DNA of 14,582 nt. Source: DATAEU01 sp046724395. Its GTDB lineage: Bacteria > Actinomycetota > UBA4738 > HRBIN12. Location: positions 1 through 14,582 of the forward strand of contig JBKOWM010000089.1 in NCBI GenBank assembly GCA_046724395.1, read 5' to 3'. Both the position numbers and the translations under genes were made by a program. Below, piece by piece: positions 1 through 6,723 of the stretch. The first letter of the stretch is position 1. Each line of letters starts with the position of its first letter. The notes under the pieces were generated by a model. It was not told where the DNA came from, did not search any database, and saw nothing but the letters and a program-made list of their open reading frames with translations.

Positions 1-119
1 GGCGGGAGGGGCACCGGCTCGTGAAACGGCCCGGCGCTCGGCTCGGGGGTGCTCGAGACGGGTTCGCCACCGGGGTAGCGGACGAGGCTGCCGACCGGCG
101 CAGACCAGCAGCCGATCCC

Positions 120-138
120 CCCGGGTGCAAGACCCGGG
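120..138. repeat. GC-rich inverted repeat
   Basis: A 7-bp perfect inverted repeat (CCCGGGT, five-base spacer, ACCCGGG); bases 131-140 are also a 10-bp palindrome. No T-run follows, so it is not a good intrinsic terminator. I see no other convincing signal in bases 1-250. Its role, if any, is unknown. Confidence 0.35.
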
Positions 139-251
139 TCATCCCTCCCCGCACACACGCGTGGCGATGTGAAGGAGCAAGACGGCGCAGAATCGGCGTC
201 ACGCGCAGGGCCGGCGCAATAGGATAGCGTCCTTCGAGTGCCGACGATCCG

Positions 252-524
252 GTGAGATGGAGCAGCTCCTCCGTGAGCGGCTTGACTCCTTACCGCCAGC
301 TCCTGCCGCGTATTGGCACCCGACCAGTCGCGATCCGACCGCACGTCCGAGGTAAGCGCGCGAAGGTGACGAGCGCGGTGACCCCCGCCGGCCCGCGGGC
401 TGCCTCGGCGATCCGGCCGCTCAAGCGCCTACTAGCGTTCAGGTCAACATTGAGGCGGGCCGGCCACGCGGCACGGAACCCTCGCATGCTGAAGGACCTC
501 CTGGAGGAGCGGGCGGAGAAGTGA
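252..524 (+). CDS. doubtful 90-residue ORF ahead of the membrane protein
   Basis: An open frame of 90 residues, rich in Arg, Ala and Pro, with no recognised domain. Only the last 30 or so residues (ending LKDLLEERAEK) look like ordinary coding sequence, a charged amphipathic helix. Its stop overlaps the start of the next gene (GTGATG at 521-526), an arrangement typical of translational coupling. The N-terminal part has poor codon character and an overlapping minus-strand frame is equally long. It may be the tail of a decayed gene or chance. No function is proposed. Confidence 0.25.
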   Translation: MRWSSSSVSGLTPYRQLLPRIGTRPVAIRPHVRGKRAKVTSAVTPAGPRAASAIRPLKRLLAFRSTLRRAGHAARNPRMLKDLLEERAEK

Positions 525-931
525 TGGGCGAGGCGTCGACCGTGTCTGCGGCTAGTCGTGCTGCGGCGGTGCTGCTGTGGATCGTTGCAGCGGGATGGGG
601 GCTTTCAGCACCGTGGCTGGTGTGGTGGATGCTCGTGCGCGGTCGATTGCCGGTGTTGCCGATCATCGGCGAGCCCAATGGTGGCCCCTTCTACTTCAAC
701 TTCTCTCGCGGCACGTTCGTCGCGTTGCTGGGCGCATCGTTCCTGCTGGCGTTCGTCCAGGGGTGGGCGGCCTGGCTACTGTGGGCTGGCAAACGCTCGG
801 GAGCCCTGCTCGAGTTTGGGTTGCTCCCAGTCGAGGCGGCGTTCTGGTACGGGTTTGCTCTGCCAATCCCACCGTTGCTCGCCTTCGCTCGCGTGGTTCT
901 CACTGCCGTGGCCTGGCGGGGTCTTGAGTAG
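524..931 (+). CDS. small multi-pass membrane protein, unknown function
   Basis: The protein has 135 residues from ATG 524; GTG 521 is a possible earlier start. Purine-rich Shine-Dalgarno-like sequence lies just upstream (GGAGGAG at 503-509 and GGAG at 515-518). Hydrophobic segments at about residues 13-38, 65-88 and 93-130 predict three or four membrane helices, rich in Trp. A short polar loop around residues 50-62 (GEPNGGPFYFNFSRG) separates the first two. I recognise no family. Codon use is typical of high-GC coding DNA and no competing frame looks better. It may be cotranscribed with the doubtful ORF it overlaps. The next gene begins more than 360 bases downstream. Confidence 0.65.
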   Translation: MGEASTVSAASRAAAVLLWIVAAGWGLSAPWLVWWMLVRGRLPVLPIIGEPNGGPFYFNFSRGTFVALLGASFLLAFVQGWAAWLLWAGKRSGALLEFGLLPVEAAFWYGFALPIPPLLAFARVVLTAVAWRGLE

Positions 932-1295
932 GCGATCTCGAAGGGAAGATCGACCCAAGCCATCGCCCCGCTGTCCGCAGTCACGTGGAAGCGGCGCGGG
1001 CGCCCCAAGCTTGAACGACCAGCCCTGGCGGAACGCGCTCAGGGTGACGGGTCGCGTACAGGATCGAGACGAGGAACGGTGATCCTACAGCCCTGTTCGG
1101 AGGGCGAATCGGACTTTTACCATCCTTCATCCACTCCCGCTCCCTGCAGTGGTTCCGACGCGAGGCCGAGCACTCCTGAGAGCGGCGTTGTTTCGGACGG
1201 AAGGGACTATGGACCCCGGAATAGTCCTCGCCGACAATGTGCGGCATGCGGCTGGGCACCGAGAGCCCTCGTCCTGACGGGTCGCCGGGGCCGCG
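932..1295. other. 364-base gap before the cyclase gene
   Basis: No convincing intact gene. On the minus strand, about 981-1080 reads SILYATRHPERV followed by GLVVQAWGA, resembling the stretch after the nucleophile elbow in alpha/beta hydrolases, but no GxSxG motif or further domain is present. This may be a fragment of a lost hydrolase or a coincidence. The gap also holds the palindrome at 1204-1227. Confidence 0.4.
1204..1227. promoter_or_regulatory. inverted repeat upstream of the adenylate cyclase
   Basis: GGACTAT and ATAGTCC form a perfect 7-bp inverted repeat around the ten bases GGACCCCGGA, about 70 bases before the cyclase start. It could be an operator or a leader hairpin for that gene. 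There is no T-run, so it is unlikely to be a terminator. The regulatory role is inferred from position and symmetry only. Confidence 0.35.
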
Positions 1296-2501
1296 ATGAG
1301 AAGCTTTGTCGACGCCCTACTGTCGATCGGCGCGTACCCGGACGAGTCAGAGACCCAACGAGCCCGGCGCCGGATCATCCTCGCGGTCATCTGGGTCGCT
1401 TCACTCCTCACGGCGCTGGCGATCCTGATCGAGTTCGCTTCGGGCGTCCTCTGGGTCGCCCTCTCCGATACCTGGGTCATCGTCGTGACCGCTGTGATGC
1501 TCGTGAGTCTGCATCTGAATCCGCGCCGGTTCGCGTTGGCCATCAACCTGCTGCTTGGCACGGTGTTCATGGTTGGGTTGATCAAGGCGGCTCTGTTCGG
1601 CGGGCTTCTCGAGTCCGGACTGGTCCTAATCTTCAACCTGGCGATCGTTCTCGCCGCCCTGCTCGCGCTCGGATTCCGCGCCGCATCGTGGTGGTTCGCA
1701 GGATTCGTCGCCTCGGTCGTGTACGCGGTCTTGATCCACAACCGGATCGATCCGCTCTACGAGCCTCGCCCCACCTCGGTGGCGGCGTTCAACCTCATCG
1801 CCTTCGGCGTGCTCACCTTCGTGGTCACCGTCTACTTCGTGCGTCAGCGCGATCGATTCCAGAGGCAATCCGACGATCTCTTGCACAACATCCTTCCCGA
1901 TGAGATCGCCGCCAGGCTAAAGGCCAACACCTCGATGATCGCCGACTCGTTCGCGTCCGCATCCGTGCTCTTCGCCGACGTCGTGGATTTCACGCCCATG
2001 TCGGCCGGGATGTCGGCCGCAGACTTGGTGACGCTGCTCAACCGCATCTTCACGACCTTCGACGCATTCGTGAACGAACTCGGACTCGAGAAGATCAAGA
2101 CCGTCGGAGACGAGTACATGGTCGCGTCCGGTGTGCCCGTTCCGAGAATGGACCACGCGGAAGCTGTCGCCGACCTGGCGCTGAGGCTACGCGATCACGT
2201 CGCGAGCAAGGAGTTCGAGGGCCGAAGGATCCGGCTCCGCATCGGGATCAACTCCGGTCCGGTCGTAGCCGGGATCGTCGGGACCCACAAGTTCGCGTAC
2301 GACCTGTGGGGCGACGTCGTCAACACGGCCAGCCGGATGGAGTCCGAGGGGCTGCCTGGGTTCATTCAGATCAGCGGGTCAACCTTCTCCCTGATTGAAG
2401 ACAGGTTCGTCTGCAAACGGCGCGGCCTCATCCCTGTCAAGGGCAAGGGAGAGATGGACACGTACATCCTCGTCTCGAGACGTTCCGAAGACGACGCTTG
2501 A
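1296..2501 (+). CDS. membrane-anchored class III adenylate cyclase
   Basis: The protein has 401 residues. Residues 27-182 carry about six hydrophobic segments, forming an N-terminal membrane module with no recognised extracellular sensor. A short linker (residues 183-200, ending in HNILP) leads to a class III cyclase domain at about 215-395. Visible catalytic residues are the metal-binding Asp228 (LFADVVDF) and Asp272 (VGDEYM), the transition-state pair Asn343 and Arg347 (VVNTASRM), and the purine-specifying Lys268 and Asp336 (YDLWGD). Lys plus Asp is the ATP-type signature; guanylate cyclases use Glu and Cys. It should therefore make cyclic AMP at the inner face of the membrane, probably as a homodimer. 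No HAMP domain is evident. The only Shine-Dalgarno-like sequence is a weak GGGG before ATG 1296. The small charged protein gene follows 96 bases later on the same strand. Confidence 0.93.
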   Translation: MRSFVDALLSIGAYPDESETQRARRRIILAVIWVASLLTALAILIEFASGVLWVALSDTWVIVVTAVMLVSLHLNPRRFALAINLLLGTVFMVGLIKAALFGGLLESGLVLIFNLAIVLAALLALGFRAASWWFAGFVASVVYAVLIHNRIDPLYEPRPTSVAAFNLIAFGVLTFVVTVYFVRQRDRFQRQSDDLLHNILPDEIAARLKANTSMIADSFASASVLFADVVDFTPMSAGMSAADLVTLLNRIFTTFDAFVNELGLEKIKTVGDEYMVASGVPVPRMDHAEAVADLALRLRDHVASKEFEGRRIRLRIGINSGPVVAGIVGTHKFAYDLWGDVVNTASRMESEGLPGFIQISGSTFSLIEDRFVCKRRGLIPVKGKGEMDTYILVSRRSEDDA

Positions 2502-2597
2502 CACCGCCGTGAGGTGTGCTGGTTCTGCCCACGGGCCTTGACGAGGTCACCGGCTAGCAGTCTTCTAAGCGATACGGATCGGCAGGAGGGTAAGGTG

Positions 2598-2786
2598 ATG
2601 CAGCAGTTCCTAGGCTTCCTCGCTGACAGACTCCGGGCAAAGGCCGCGATCCGACGGAATCGGGCTCTCAAACGCACCGCAAAGGAGACGGAAATGCGAG
2701 AGGAGATGAGTCGGCTTGAACGGGAGGACTCTGAGGAAGCCAGGAATGCGCGCTCTCTCCACTTCGGCCCCCACGTGACGAAGTGA
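2598..2786 (+). CDS. 62-residue charged alpha-helical protein
   Basis: The start at ATG 2598 is set by a good Shine-Dalgarno sequence (AGGAGGG at 2584-2590). The 62-residue product begins MQQFLGFLADRLRAKAA, is dominated by Arg, Lys and Glu, and looks like one long helix or coiled coil (about residues 15-50) with no Cys and no membrane segment. I recognise no family. It lies 96 bases after the cyclase on the same strand and could share its transcript, so a role as a small partner is possible but unproven. The strong ribosome site and coherent codon use are the reasons for accepting it as a gene. Confidence 0.6.
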   Translation: MQQFLGFLADRLRAKAAIRRNRALKRTAKETEMREEMSRLEREDSEEARNARSLHFGPHVTK

Positions 2787-2812
2787 CTATTACGCCTCTT
2801 TGACGCCGAGGT

Positions 2813-2830
2813 GGTCGGTGGTCGCCGACC
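2813..2830 (+). terminator. possible weak terminator hairpin
   Basis: GGTCGG and CCGACC form a 6-bp stem around a six-base loop, 26 bases after the small charged gene. No T-run follows, so if it stops transcription it is not a classical intrinsic terminator. Confidence 0.3.
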
Positions 2831-2975
2831 GGATCCGATAACGCGGCGTCCTGATGGCCGGCGAGCGGGGACACAGACGTTGCCCGGTCCTGATCTGTCC
2901 TCCCTCACACGAGCGAATCACCTTCGCTACACCAACGAAATCACCAACGAAACCGAGTCGACTCCAGCGATCTGC

Positions 2976-3014
2976 CGAGACACGTGAGACAAAGGTGCCA
3001 AGAACGCGCAGCTC
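2976..3014 (-). repeat. second, more degraded tRNA-like copy
   Basis: Read on the minus strand this stretch contains GAGC, then TTGGCA, then TTTGTCTCACGTGTCTC. That is the same order of motifs as the better preserved tRNA-like element at 3033-3101 (GAGC, TTGGCA, TTGTCTCATGCGTCTC). The two may be a tandem duplication of one tRNA-derived sequence or of an attachment site. A separate 11-bp direct repeat (CACCAACGAAA, at 2930 and 2942) and a small inverted repeat (AGCGAA/TTCGCT, 2912-2928) lie just beyond. Confidence 0.35.
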
Positions 3015-3032
3015 AGGGGCACTGCTGAGACC

Positions 3033-3101
3033 GGTGGAGACGCATGAGACAACGACCATGCAATTGCCAAGGTGGTGCTCTACCAACTGAGCCACGTCCT
3101 G
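3033..3101 (-). pseudogene. degenerate tRNA-like sequence (tRNA pseudogene or att remnant)
   Basis: The minus strand carries a canonical tRNA D-arm (GCTC, AGTTGGTA, GAGC) preceded by TG, then the five-base anticodon-stem arm CCACC and loop TTGGCAA, which would give anticodon GGC (Ala). It ends CGTCTCC-ACC, as an acceptor arm would. The 3' half of the anticodon stem does not pair with the 5' half, the T-loop motif TTCGA is missing, the whole is about seven bases short, and the first acceptor bases mismatch. It should not give a working tRNA. An 8-bp palindrome GCAATTGC sits at the anticodon. Either a decayed tRNA gene or tRNA-derived attachment-site debris fits. The family resemblance rests on the D-arm and 3' end; the amino acid assignment is weak. 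Confidence 0.5.
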
Positions 3102-3249
3102 CGTGTAGCAGTCAATCTACGGTGGGAGGGCCGGCCGGTTCAACCGCCTCTACACCATTCGGCCGATGCACTGCCCCGTCGAAGGACGTAGCATCCCGCC
3201 CGCTCTCGCCGGTCCGGCAAGGAGATCGGCTGAAACCAGGGGGACTCCG

Positions 3250-4842
3250 ATGAAGCGAGTCATCTTTGCGTTGCTAGCGGCCGGACTGATGCTCGCCGTC
3301 GTTCCTGGCGTCGGTCATGCGGAAGACGAAGACGGCGAACGCGGGATGGCCGGCAAGCGGACGGCCTGGGGCGTCGCATTGAAGAGCAGACCTGGAACGT
3401 TCTCCAACGTGGAGTGCACGGCGACCGGCGACCCGACCGCCAACGTCAACCTCGACTGCGACGACCCGTTCCCCAACAACGAACCGCAGGTCGAGATCGA
3501 CCCCGAGGACCCGCTCCACATGGTGGCCAGCTCGAACGACTACGGCACCTGCTGTGACGAGTTCTATACGACCTTCGACGGCGGTAAGACCTGGACGACG
3601 GGCAACATGTCCAATCTGGGGCCACCCCGATTCGGAAGCGACCCGGTAACGGCATTCGACGTGAAGCACGGAACCGTCCTACACACGTCCCTCAGCTACA
3701 CGGCGAACGTGTTCACGTGCAACGGCGATCTGGTGGTCTCCGTCTCCGAGGACGGCGGCGTCGTGTGGCAGCCGCCGATCCTCATCGCCCACGGCTCCGG
3801 CTGCGACAAGTCCGCAAGGCAGTACTTCAACGACAAGGAGTGGATCGAGGTCGACAACAATCCGTCGTCGCGCCATTACGGGACTGCGTACGTAACCTGG
3901 AGCCAGTTCTTCTCCCGCAAGGGAAACTACATGTCCTCAGCGATCTTCGAGGCTCACAGCACCGACGGTGGCTTTACCTGGTCCACGCCAAAGGCGATCT
4001 CGGGACAGAACGCCGCGATCTGCACGTTTCAGGAGGACGGAGTCGACGACGGCTCGTGCGACGAGAACCAGTTCTCGGTCCCGACCATCGCGTCCGACGG
4101 AACCGTCTACGTCGCGTTTGAGAACGACCAGAACGAGTCGTTGTGGGAGGCGGGCGAGCAGTTCGACGACCAGTACTTGGTCGTGAAGTCAAGCGACGGC
4201 GGCGCTACGTGGTCGAACCCGCGGTTCGTCGTCGGCCTCGAGGACGGCACGCGCGACTATCCGCTCAACGTGGACGACCGCCAGACGCTCTCCGGATACG
4301 AGGTTCGGGTCAACTCGGCCGGGAACATCGTCGTTGATCCATTGTCCGGCACGCTGTACCTGGTATTTGCCGATAACCGCGCCGGGACGCACGACGTCGA
4401 GGATCCGGTCACCAACACCAACGTCTACCTGATGACGTCCACCGACGGCGGTACGAGCTGGGCCGGGCCCACGCTGGTCGACGCGAGCGCGACCGACCAG
4501 TGGTTCCCGTGGACCGACGTGAACCCGGTCACGGGGCGGGTTGGGATCGTCTACAACGACCGATCGGGGTCCAACGAGGATCTATACAACGCGTCCTTTG
4601 CGCAGGCCATGGCGACTGGTTTCACCAAGACGGTCGTCAGCACCGCCGCTTCGCATCCAACCGAGTCCCTGTACTTCCAGGCCGGGGTGGATGGCTGTGA
4701 AGAGTGCGCGACGTTCCACGGCGATTACATCGCGCTCGGGTATGGCACCGACGGCGCGGCGAACATCGCATGGACCGACATGCGGGATCTCGACCCCGAA
4801 ACCGGTTTGTATCGACAGTTCATCTACTTCGCGCGTCGATAG
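3250..4842 (+). CDS. secreted Asp-box (BNR-type) beta-propeller protein
   Basis: The protein has 530 residues from ATG 3250, chosen because the signal peptide begins there and GGGGGA lies upstream. Residues 1-24 are a classic signal peptide ending VGHA, so it is exported. Five Asp boxes (S/T-x-D-G-G-x-x-W) lie at about residues 108-115, 166-173, 237-244, 314-321 and 397-404, marking blades of a sialidase-like beta-propeller. There are about eleven cysteines (for example 101-102, 157, 185, 483, 486), suggesting disulfides outside the cell. The FRIP/RIP arginine motif of true sialidases is not seen, so I do not call it a neuraminidase; a glycan-binding or hydrolytic exoprotein is equally possible. 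It appears monocistronic. Nearby DNA is decayed but this gene is intact and full length. Confidence 0.85.
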   Translation: MKRVIFALLAAGLMLAVVPGVGHAEDEDGERGMAGKRTAWGVALKSRPGTFSNVECTATGDPTANVNLDCDDPFPNNEPQVEIDPEDPLHMVASSNDYGTCCDEFYTTFDGGKTWTTGNMSNLGPPRFGSDPVTAFDVKHGTVLHTSLSYTANVFTCNGDLVVSVSEDGGVVWQPPILIAHGSGCDKSARQYFNDKEWIEVDNNPSSRHYGTAYVTWSQFFSRKGNYMSSAIFEAHSTDGGFTWSTPKAISGQNAAICTFQEDGVDDGSCDENQFSVPTIASDGTVYVAFENDQNESLWEAGEQFDDQYLVVKSSDGGATWSNPRFVVGLEDGTRDYPLNVDDRQTLSGYEVRVNSAGNIVVDPLSGTLYLVFADNRAGTHDVEDPVTNTNVYLMTSTDGGTSWAGPTLVDASATDQWFPWTDVNPVTGRVGIVYNDRSGSNEDLYNASFAQAMATGFTKTVVSTAASHPTESLYFQAGVDGCEECATFHGDYIALGYGTDGAANIAWTDMRDLDPETGLYRQFIYFARR

Positions 4843-4874
4843 GACGGCGATCGAGAAACGCAGCACTCCGTCAT

Positions 4875-5109
4875 CTATATGCCCGTCGAGCCGGAGCCGC
4901 CCTCGCGCCACTCGGAGATTGGGAGCTCATCGACGAGCTCGGCTCGACCGGCGGCACCTCTCAAAGTCGAACACTTGCTTCATGTAGAGGCGTCTCGCGA
5001 TCTCTTCCTCAATTCCCCTGCCGAAGCATCCACACAACTTCGAGTTCCCTCGGCGTCAGGCGCCTCTCGATCTCGTCATCGTGGCGGCCGACGCAGGTCG
5101 CTCGTTCAT
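4875..5109 (-). pseudogene. broken LuxR/GerE-type helix-turn-helix regulator
   Basis: On the minus strand, codons in one frame give EIERRLTPRELEVVWMLRQGN and then stop. A second frame continues EEEIARRLYMKQ, and a third gives STLRGAAGRAELVDEL and ends at TAG (4875-4877). Joined, these match the order of a LuxR-family DNA-binding domain: the LTPRELEV helix, the EIARRL recognition region, and a RAELV tail. At least two frameshifts and a short deletion are needed, and no receiver or sensor domain is present upstream, so it is a fragment of a dead gene. The upstream limit is uncertain; ATG at 5109 is only a boundary guess. Confidence 0.6.
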
Positions 5110-5216
5110 ATCGATGAGGCTGCCGACGTGAGCCGGAGCGGCTTGAGTTCCTCGGGTTAGTCGCAGCAAGAGTGGCAGCACGATTGCGGTCTCTTCGACG
5201 AGTGGCGGAAAACGGC

Positions 5217-5240
5217 GAAGAGGCCCGGAAGGGCCCCTTC
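5217..5240 (-). terminator. intrinsic terminator of the secreted protein gene
   Basis: On the minus strand GAAGGGGCCC, loop TTCC, GGGCCTCTTC forms a 10-bp stem (one G-T pair) 28 bases past the stop of the gene ending at 5268. It is followed by GCCGTTTTCC, a short T-run. This is the strongest hairpin terminator in the window. Confidence 0.7.
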
Positions 5241-5267
5241 GCACGTTCCGCTTACGCGGTTACTCGT

Positions 5268-5768
5268 TCAGCACGCGCCCCGCACGTTGGGGAGCAGACA
5301 TCCGGACGAGAAGTCGGCGAGCTCGATGCTGACGTTGTTCGTCGTGTCCGTCAGCACGACGTTGGTGTATGACACCGACGCGAGCTCAAGACTCTGTCCG
5401 GGTGGACACGAGATGTCCGACGGCGGCGGTTGAACCGTCAGGGACGCCGTCACCTGGCCGTTCTTGCCTGAGCTGAACGTGCCCTCTGCGCTGACGGGCC
5501 CGGCGACCGTGGTCTTGTTCTGGGCGCTCGGGTTAGCACCGCCGCGGTTCACGCATACGTACGTGGCCGTCGCGTCGGCTGTCAGCGTGTAGTGGATCAG
5601 CTGGTTGGTGCCGAGGCCGGCTTCTTTGAAGCTGACCGTAAGCGATCCGTTGTTGTTGATCGAACCGCTCGCACGGATGAAGTGCTCGTTTTGCGCAAGT
5701 GCGGTCCCGGACATCAACCCAACCAGGGCAATCGCCGTAACCGCTGTTCCCAAGATTCTCTTCCTCAT
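5268..5768 (-). CDS. small secreted Cys-containing protein, unknown function
   Basis: The protein has 166 residues from ATG 5768, with an alternative in-frame ATG at 5783. Residues 1-25 form a signal peptide (MRKR, hydrophobic core, SGTALA) with likely cleavage before Gln26. The mature part begins NEHFIRASGSI, is rich in Ser, Thr, Asn and Val, and looks like an all-beta domain. Four cysteines (in TYVC, ISCPPG, SSGC and the final C) could form two disulfides. I recall similar hypothetical secreted proteins from soil actinobacteria but know no function. Start 5768 has AGAGG a few bases upstream. The start at 5783 would have its purine-rich ribosome site inside the adjoining hairpin. The gene stands alone, with its own terminator behind it. 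Confidence 0.75.
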   Translation of the reverse strand: MRKRILGTAVTAIALVGLMSGTALAQNEHFIRASGSINNNGSLTVSFKEAGLGTNQLIHYTLTADATATYVCVNRGGANPSAQNKTTVAGPVSAEGTFSSGKNGQVTASLTVQPPPSDISCPPGQSLELASVSYTNVVLTDTTNNVSIELADFSSGCLLPNVRGAC

Positions 5769-5784
5769 CGCGCCTCTTTTCATT

Positions 5785-5801
5785 CGAGGGAATCTCCCTC
5801 G
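5785..5801 (-). promoter_or_regulatory. perfect hairpin immediately before the secreted protein start
   Basis: On the minus strand CGAGGGA, loop GAT, TCCCTCG forms a 7-bp perfect stem. Its end is one base from the ATG at 5783 and 16 bases from the ATG at 5768. The purine-rich GAGGGAG that could act as ribosome site for ATG 5783 lies inside the stem. This could tune translation or choose between the two starts. The regulatory role is inferred. Confidence 0.45.
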
Positions 5802-5861
5802 TACTTTCAACCTAGGGCGAATGGCGCGCTCCACAACCCCCATTTGGGTGAGTTGAAAGAA

Positions 5862-5977
5862 TCAGAAACGGCAACAGGGGCGGACGCGAGCCCGCCGCCA
5901 GGTGGGCGCGGTCTTGCCGCAGAAGGTGCAGTCGAGCACGACGCGCTCAAGCTCCCGCTCGAGGTCGCCCTTCAGGG
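5862..5977 (-). pseudogene. fragment of a small CxxC protein
   Basis: The minus strand reads SLKGDLERELERVVLDC, then TFCGKTAPTWRRAR, then a CC pair, and stops at TGA (5862-5864). The CTFCGK motif and acidic helix before it resemble the start of small zinc-binding proteins of actinobacteria. No start codon is obvious (CTG or TTG are possible), and the frame after CGKT looks scrambled. I read it as an N-terminal remnant of a zinc-ribbon-like protein. It runs antisense to, and just before, the 35-residue ORF at 5984. Confidence 0.35.
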
Positions 5978-5983
5978 ATAGCA

Positions 5984-6091
5984 ATGAACCCAAAGACGCG
6001 GGCGTTTGCGGACCTCCTCATCCGGTGTGAAGAGAATCGAGCTGCGCGAGCCGTTCTCGTCGGGATGCTGCGCGAGCAGCAGCGACGCTGA
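5984..6091 (+). CDS. 35-residue ORF of a duplicated small family (copy A)
   Basis: ATG 5984 is preceded by AGGGA with a five-base spacer. The product begins MNPKTRAFADLLIRCEENR, continues AARAVLVGMLREQQRR and stops at 6089-6091. A second copy lies at 9602-9700 with about four of five bases identical. Of the codons that differ, about half are synonymous, which suggests both were once kept as protein. The peptide would be a single amphipathic helix. It is shorter at the N-terminus than copy B, which has about 46 extra residues, so A may itself be a truncated relic. I know no family for it. Confidence 0.4.
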   Translation: MNPKTRAFADLLIRCEENRAARAVLVGMLREQQRR

Positions 6092-6204
6092 GGGGCTTTC
6101 GTCGCCTCGCGCAGCACACCGGACTGTCCCTGGCGCAAGTGTGACCCTTGACGCGGCCGATCACCGGATGGAGGCTCGCCGCGACCGGGAAGGAGGCCAC
6201 CAGG

Positions 6205-6586
6205 TTAGAGGATGAGCTGTTCGAGCGAGGGCCGCATGTTCGCAGGGAAGTGCTCGGCGCTGAGTACGTCGATGCGAATCTCGAGGACGCGAGCACCTTC
6301 ACGATCGCGTTCCAGCGGCCTCCACGGAGTGGACGTGGGGCTACGCCTGGAGCCGACCGGGTCTCGACAGGAAGACACGGAGCCTGCTGAACCTCGGGAT
6401 CCTGACGGGCTAGGCCGTCCAGACGAGCTGGCTGTCTACATGCGGGGAGCGCTTGCGACGGGATGCACCGTGCAAGAGATTCAAGAGGCCTTGCTCCACG
6501 CGACTGTGTAGTGCGGGCCCCCGGCCGGCCGACAGGCATTCCTCGCGGCGGATGCAGCGTTGAAGCCGGCCGGCGCGATCGAGTAA
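6205..6586 (+). pseudogene. broken carboxymuconolactone decarboxylase-family gene
   Basis: Three frames must be joined. Codons from about 6205 read LFERGPHVRREVLGAEYVD and on to TFTIAFQ. After a frameshift near 6318 the reading is EWTWGYAWSRPGLDRKTRS, then LLNLGILTG. After a single-base loss near 6410 it continues GRPDELAVYMRGALATGCT, then EIQEALLHATV. An in-frame TAG at 6509-6511 replaces the Tyr expected before CGPPAGRQAF, and the frame ends at TAA 6584-6586. Motif order and length (about 127 residues) match AhpD/CMD-like gamma-carboxymuconolactone decarboxylases. A strong AAGGAGG (6189-6195) lies nine bases before a TTA codon at 6205 that may be a mutated start. With two frameshifts and one nonsense codon the gene is dead or the sequence is in error here. 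Confidence 0.8.
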
Positions 6587-6599
6587 TGATGGCCACCGA

Positions 6600-6723
6600 G
6601 GAGCGTGCCACCTAACGGGAACATCCCGGAGCACTCGCACACCACGGCGTCCTGTTCCTGAACGAGACCACCGAGTTCCGCCGCCACCTGGCCTCGTCCG
6701 TATGCTGCAGCCTCTATGAGGGA
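6600..6723 (+). pseudogene. fragment resembling the ComM/YifB Mg-chelatase-like ATPase
   Basis: Codons from 6628 read GALAHHGVLFLNETTEFRRH. In ComM/YifB proteins the Walker B region reads like LAHxGVLFLDELPEFRR, followed by a short helix ending in RQPLE. Here the Walker B Asp is Asn, and 6701-6720 (CTGCAGCCTCTATGAG) resembles a damaged form of the RQPLE coding sequence. Nothing else of the roughly 500-residue protein is present. It is a scrap of about 40 codons between two other pseudogenes. The call rests on one motif, so a chance match is possible. Confidence 0.45.

Noticed and set aside
1..150. Minus-strand RVLHPGG-like words resembling a methyltransferase
   Set aside because: Only a few residues match, no motif I is present and the frame is short; a chance resemblance.
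1079..1903. 274-codon plus-strand open frame over the cyclase N-terminus
   Set aside because: It is out of frame with the intact cyclase, very Arg/Pro-rich and without motifs; a shadow.
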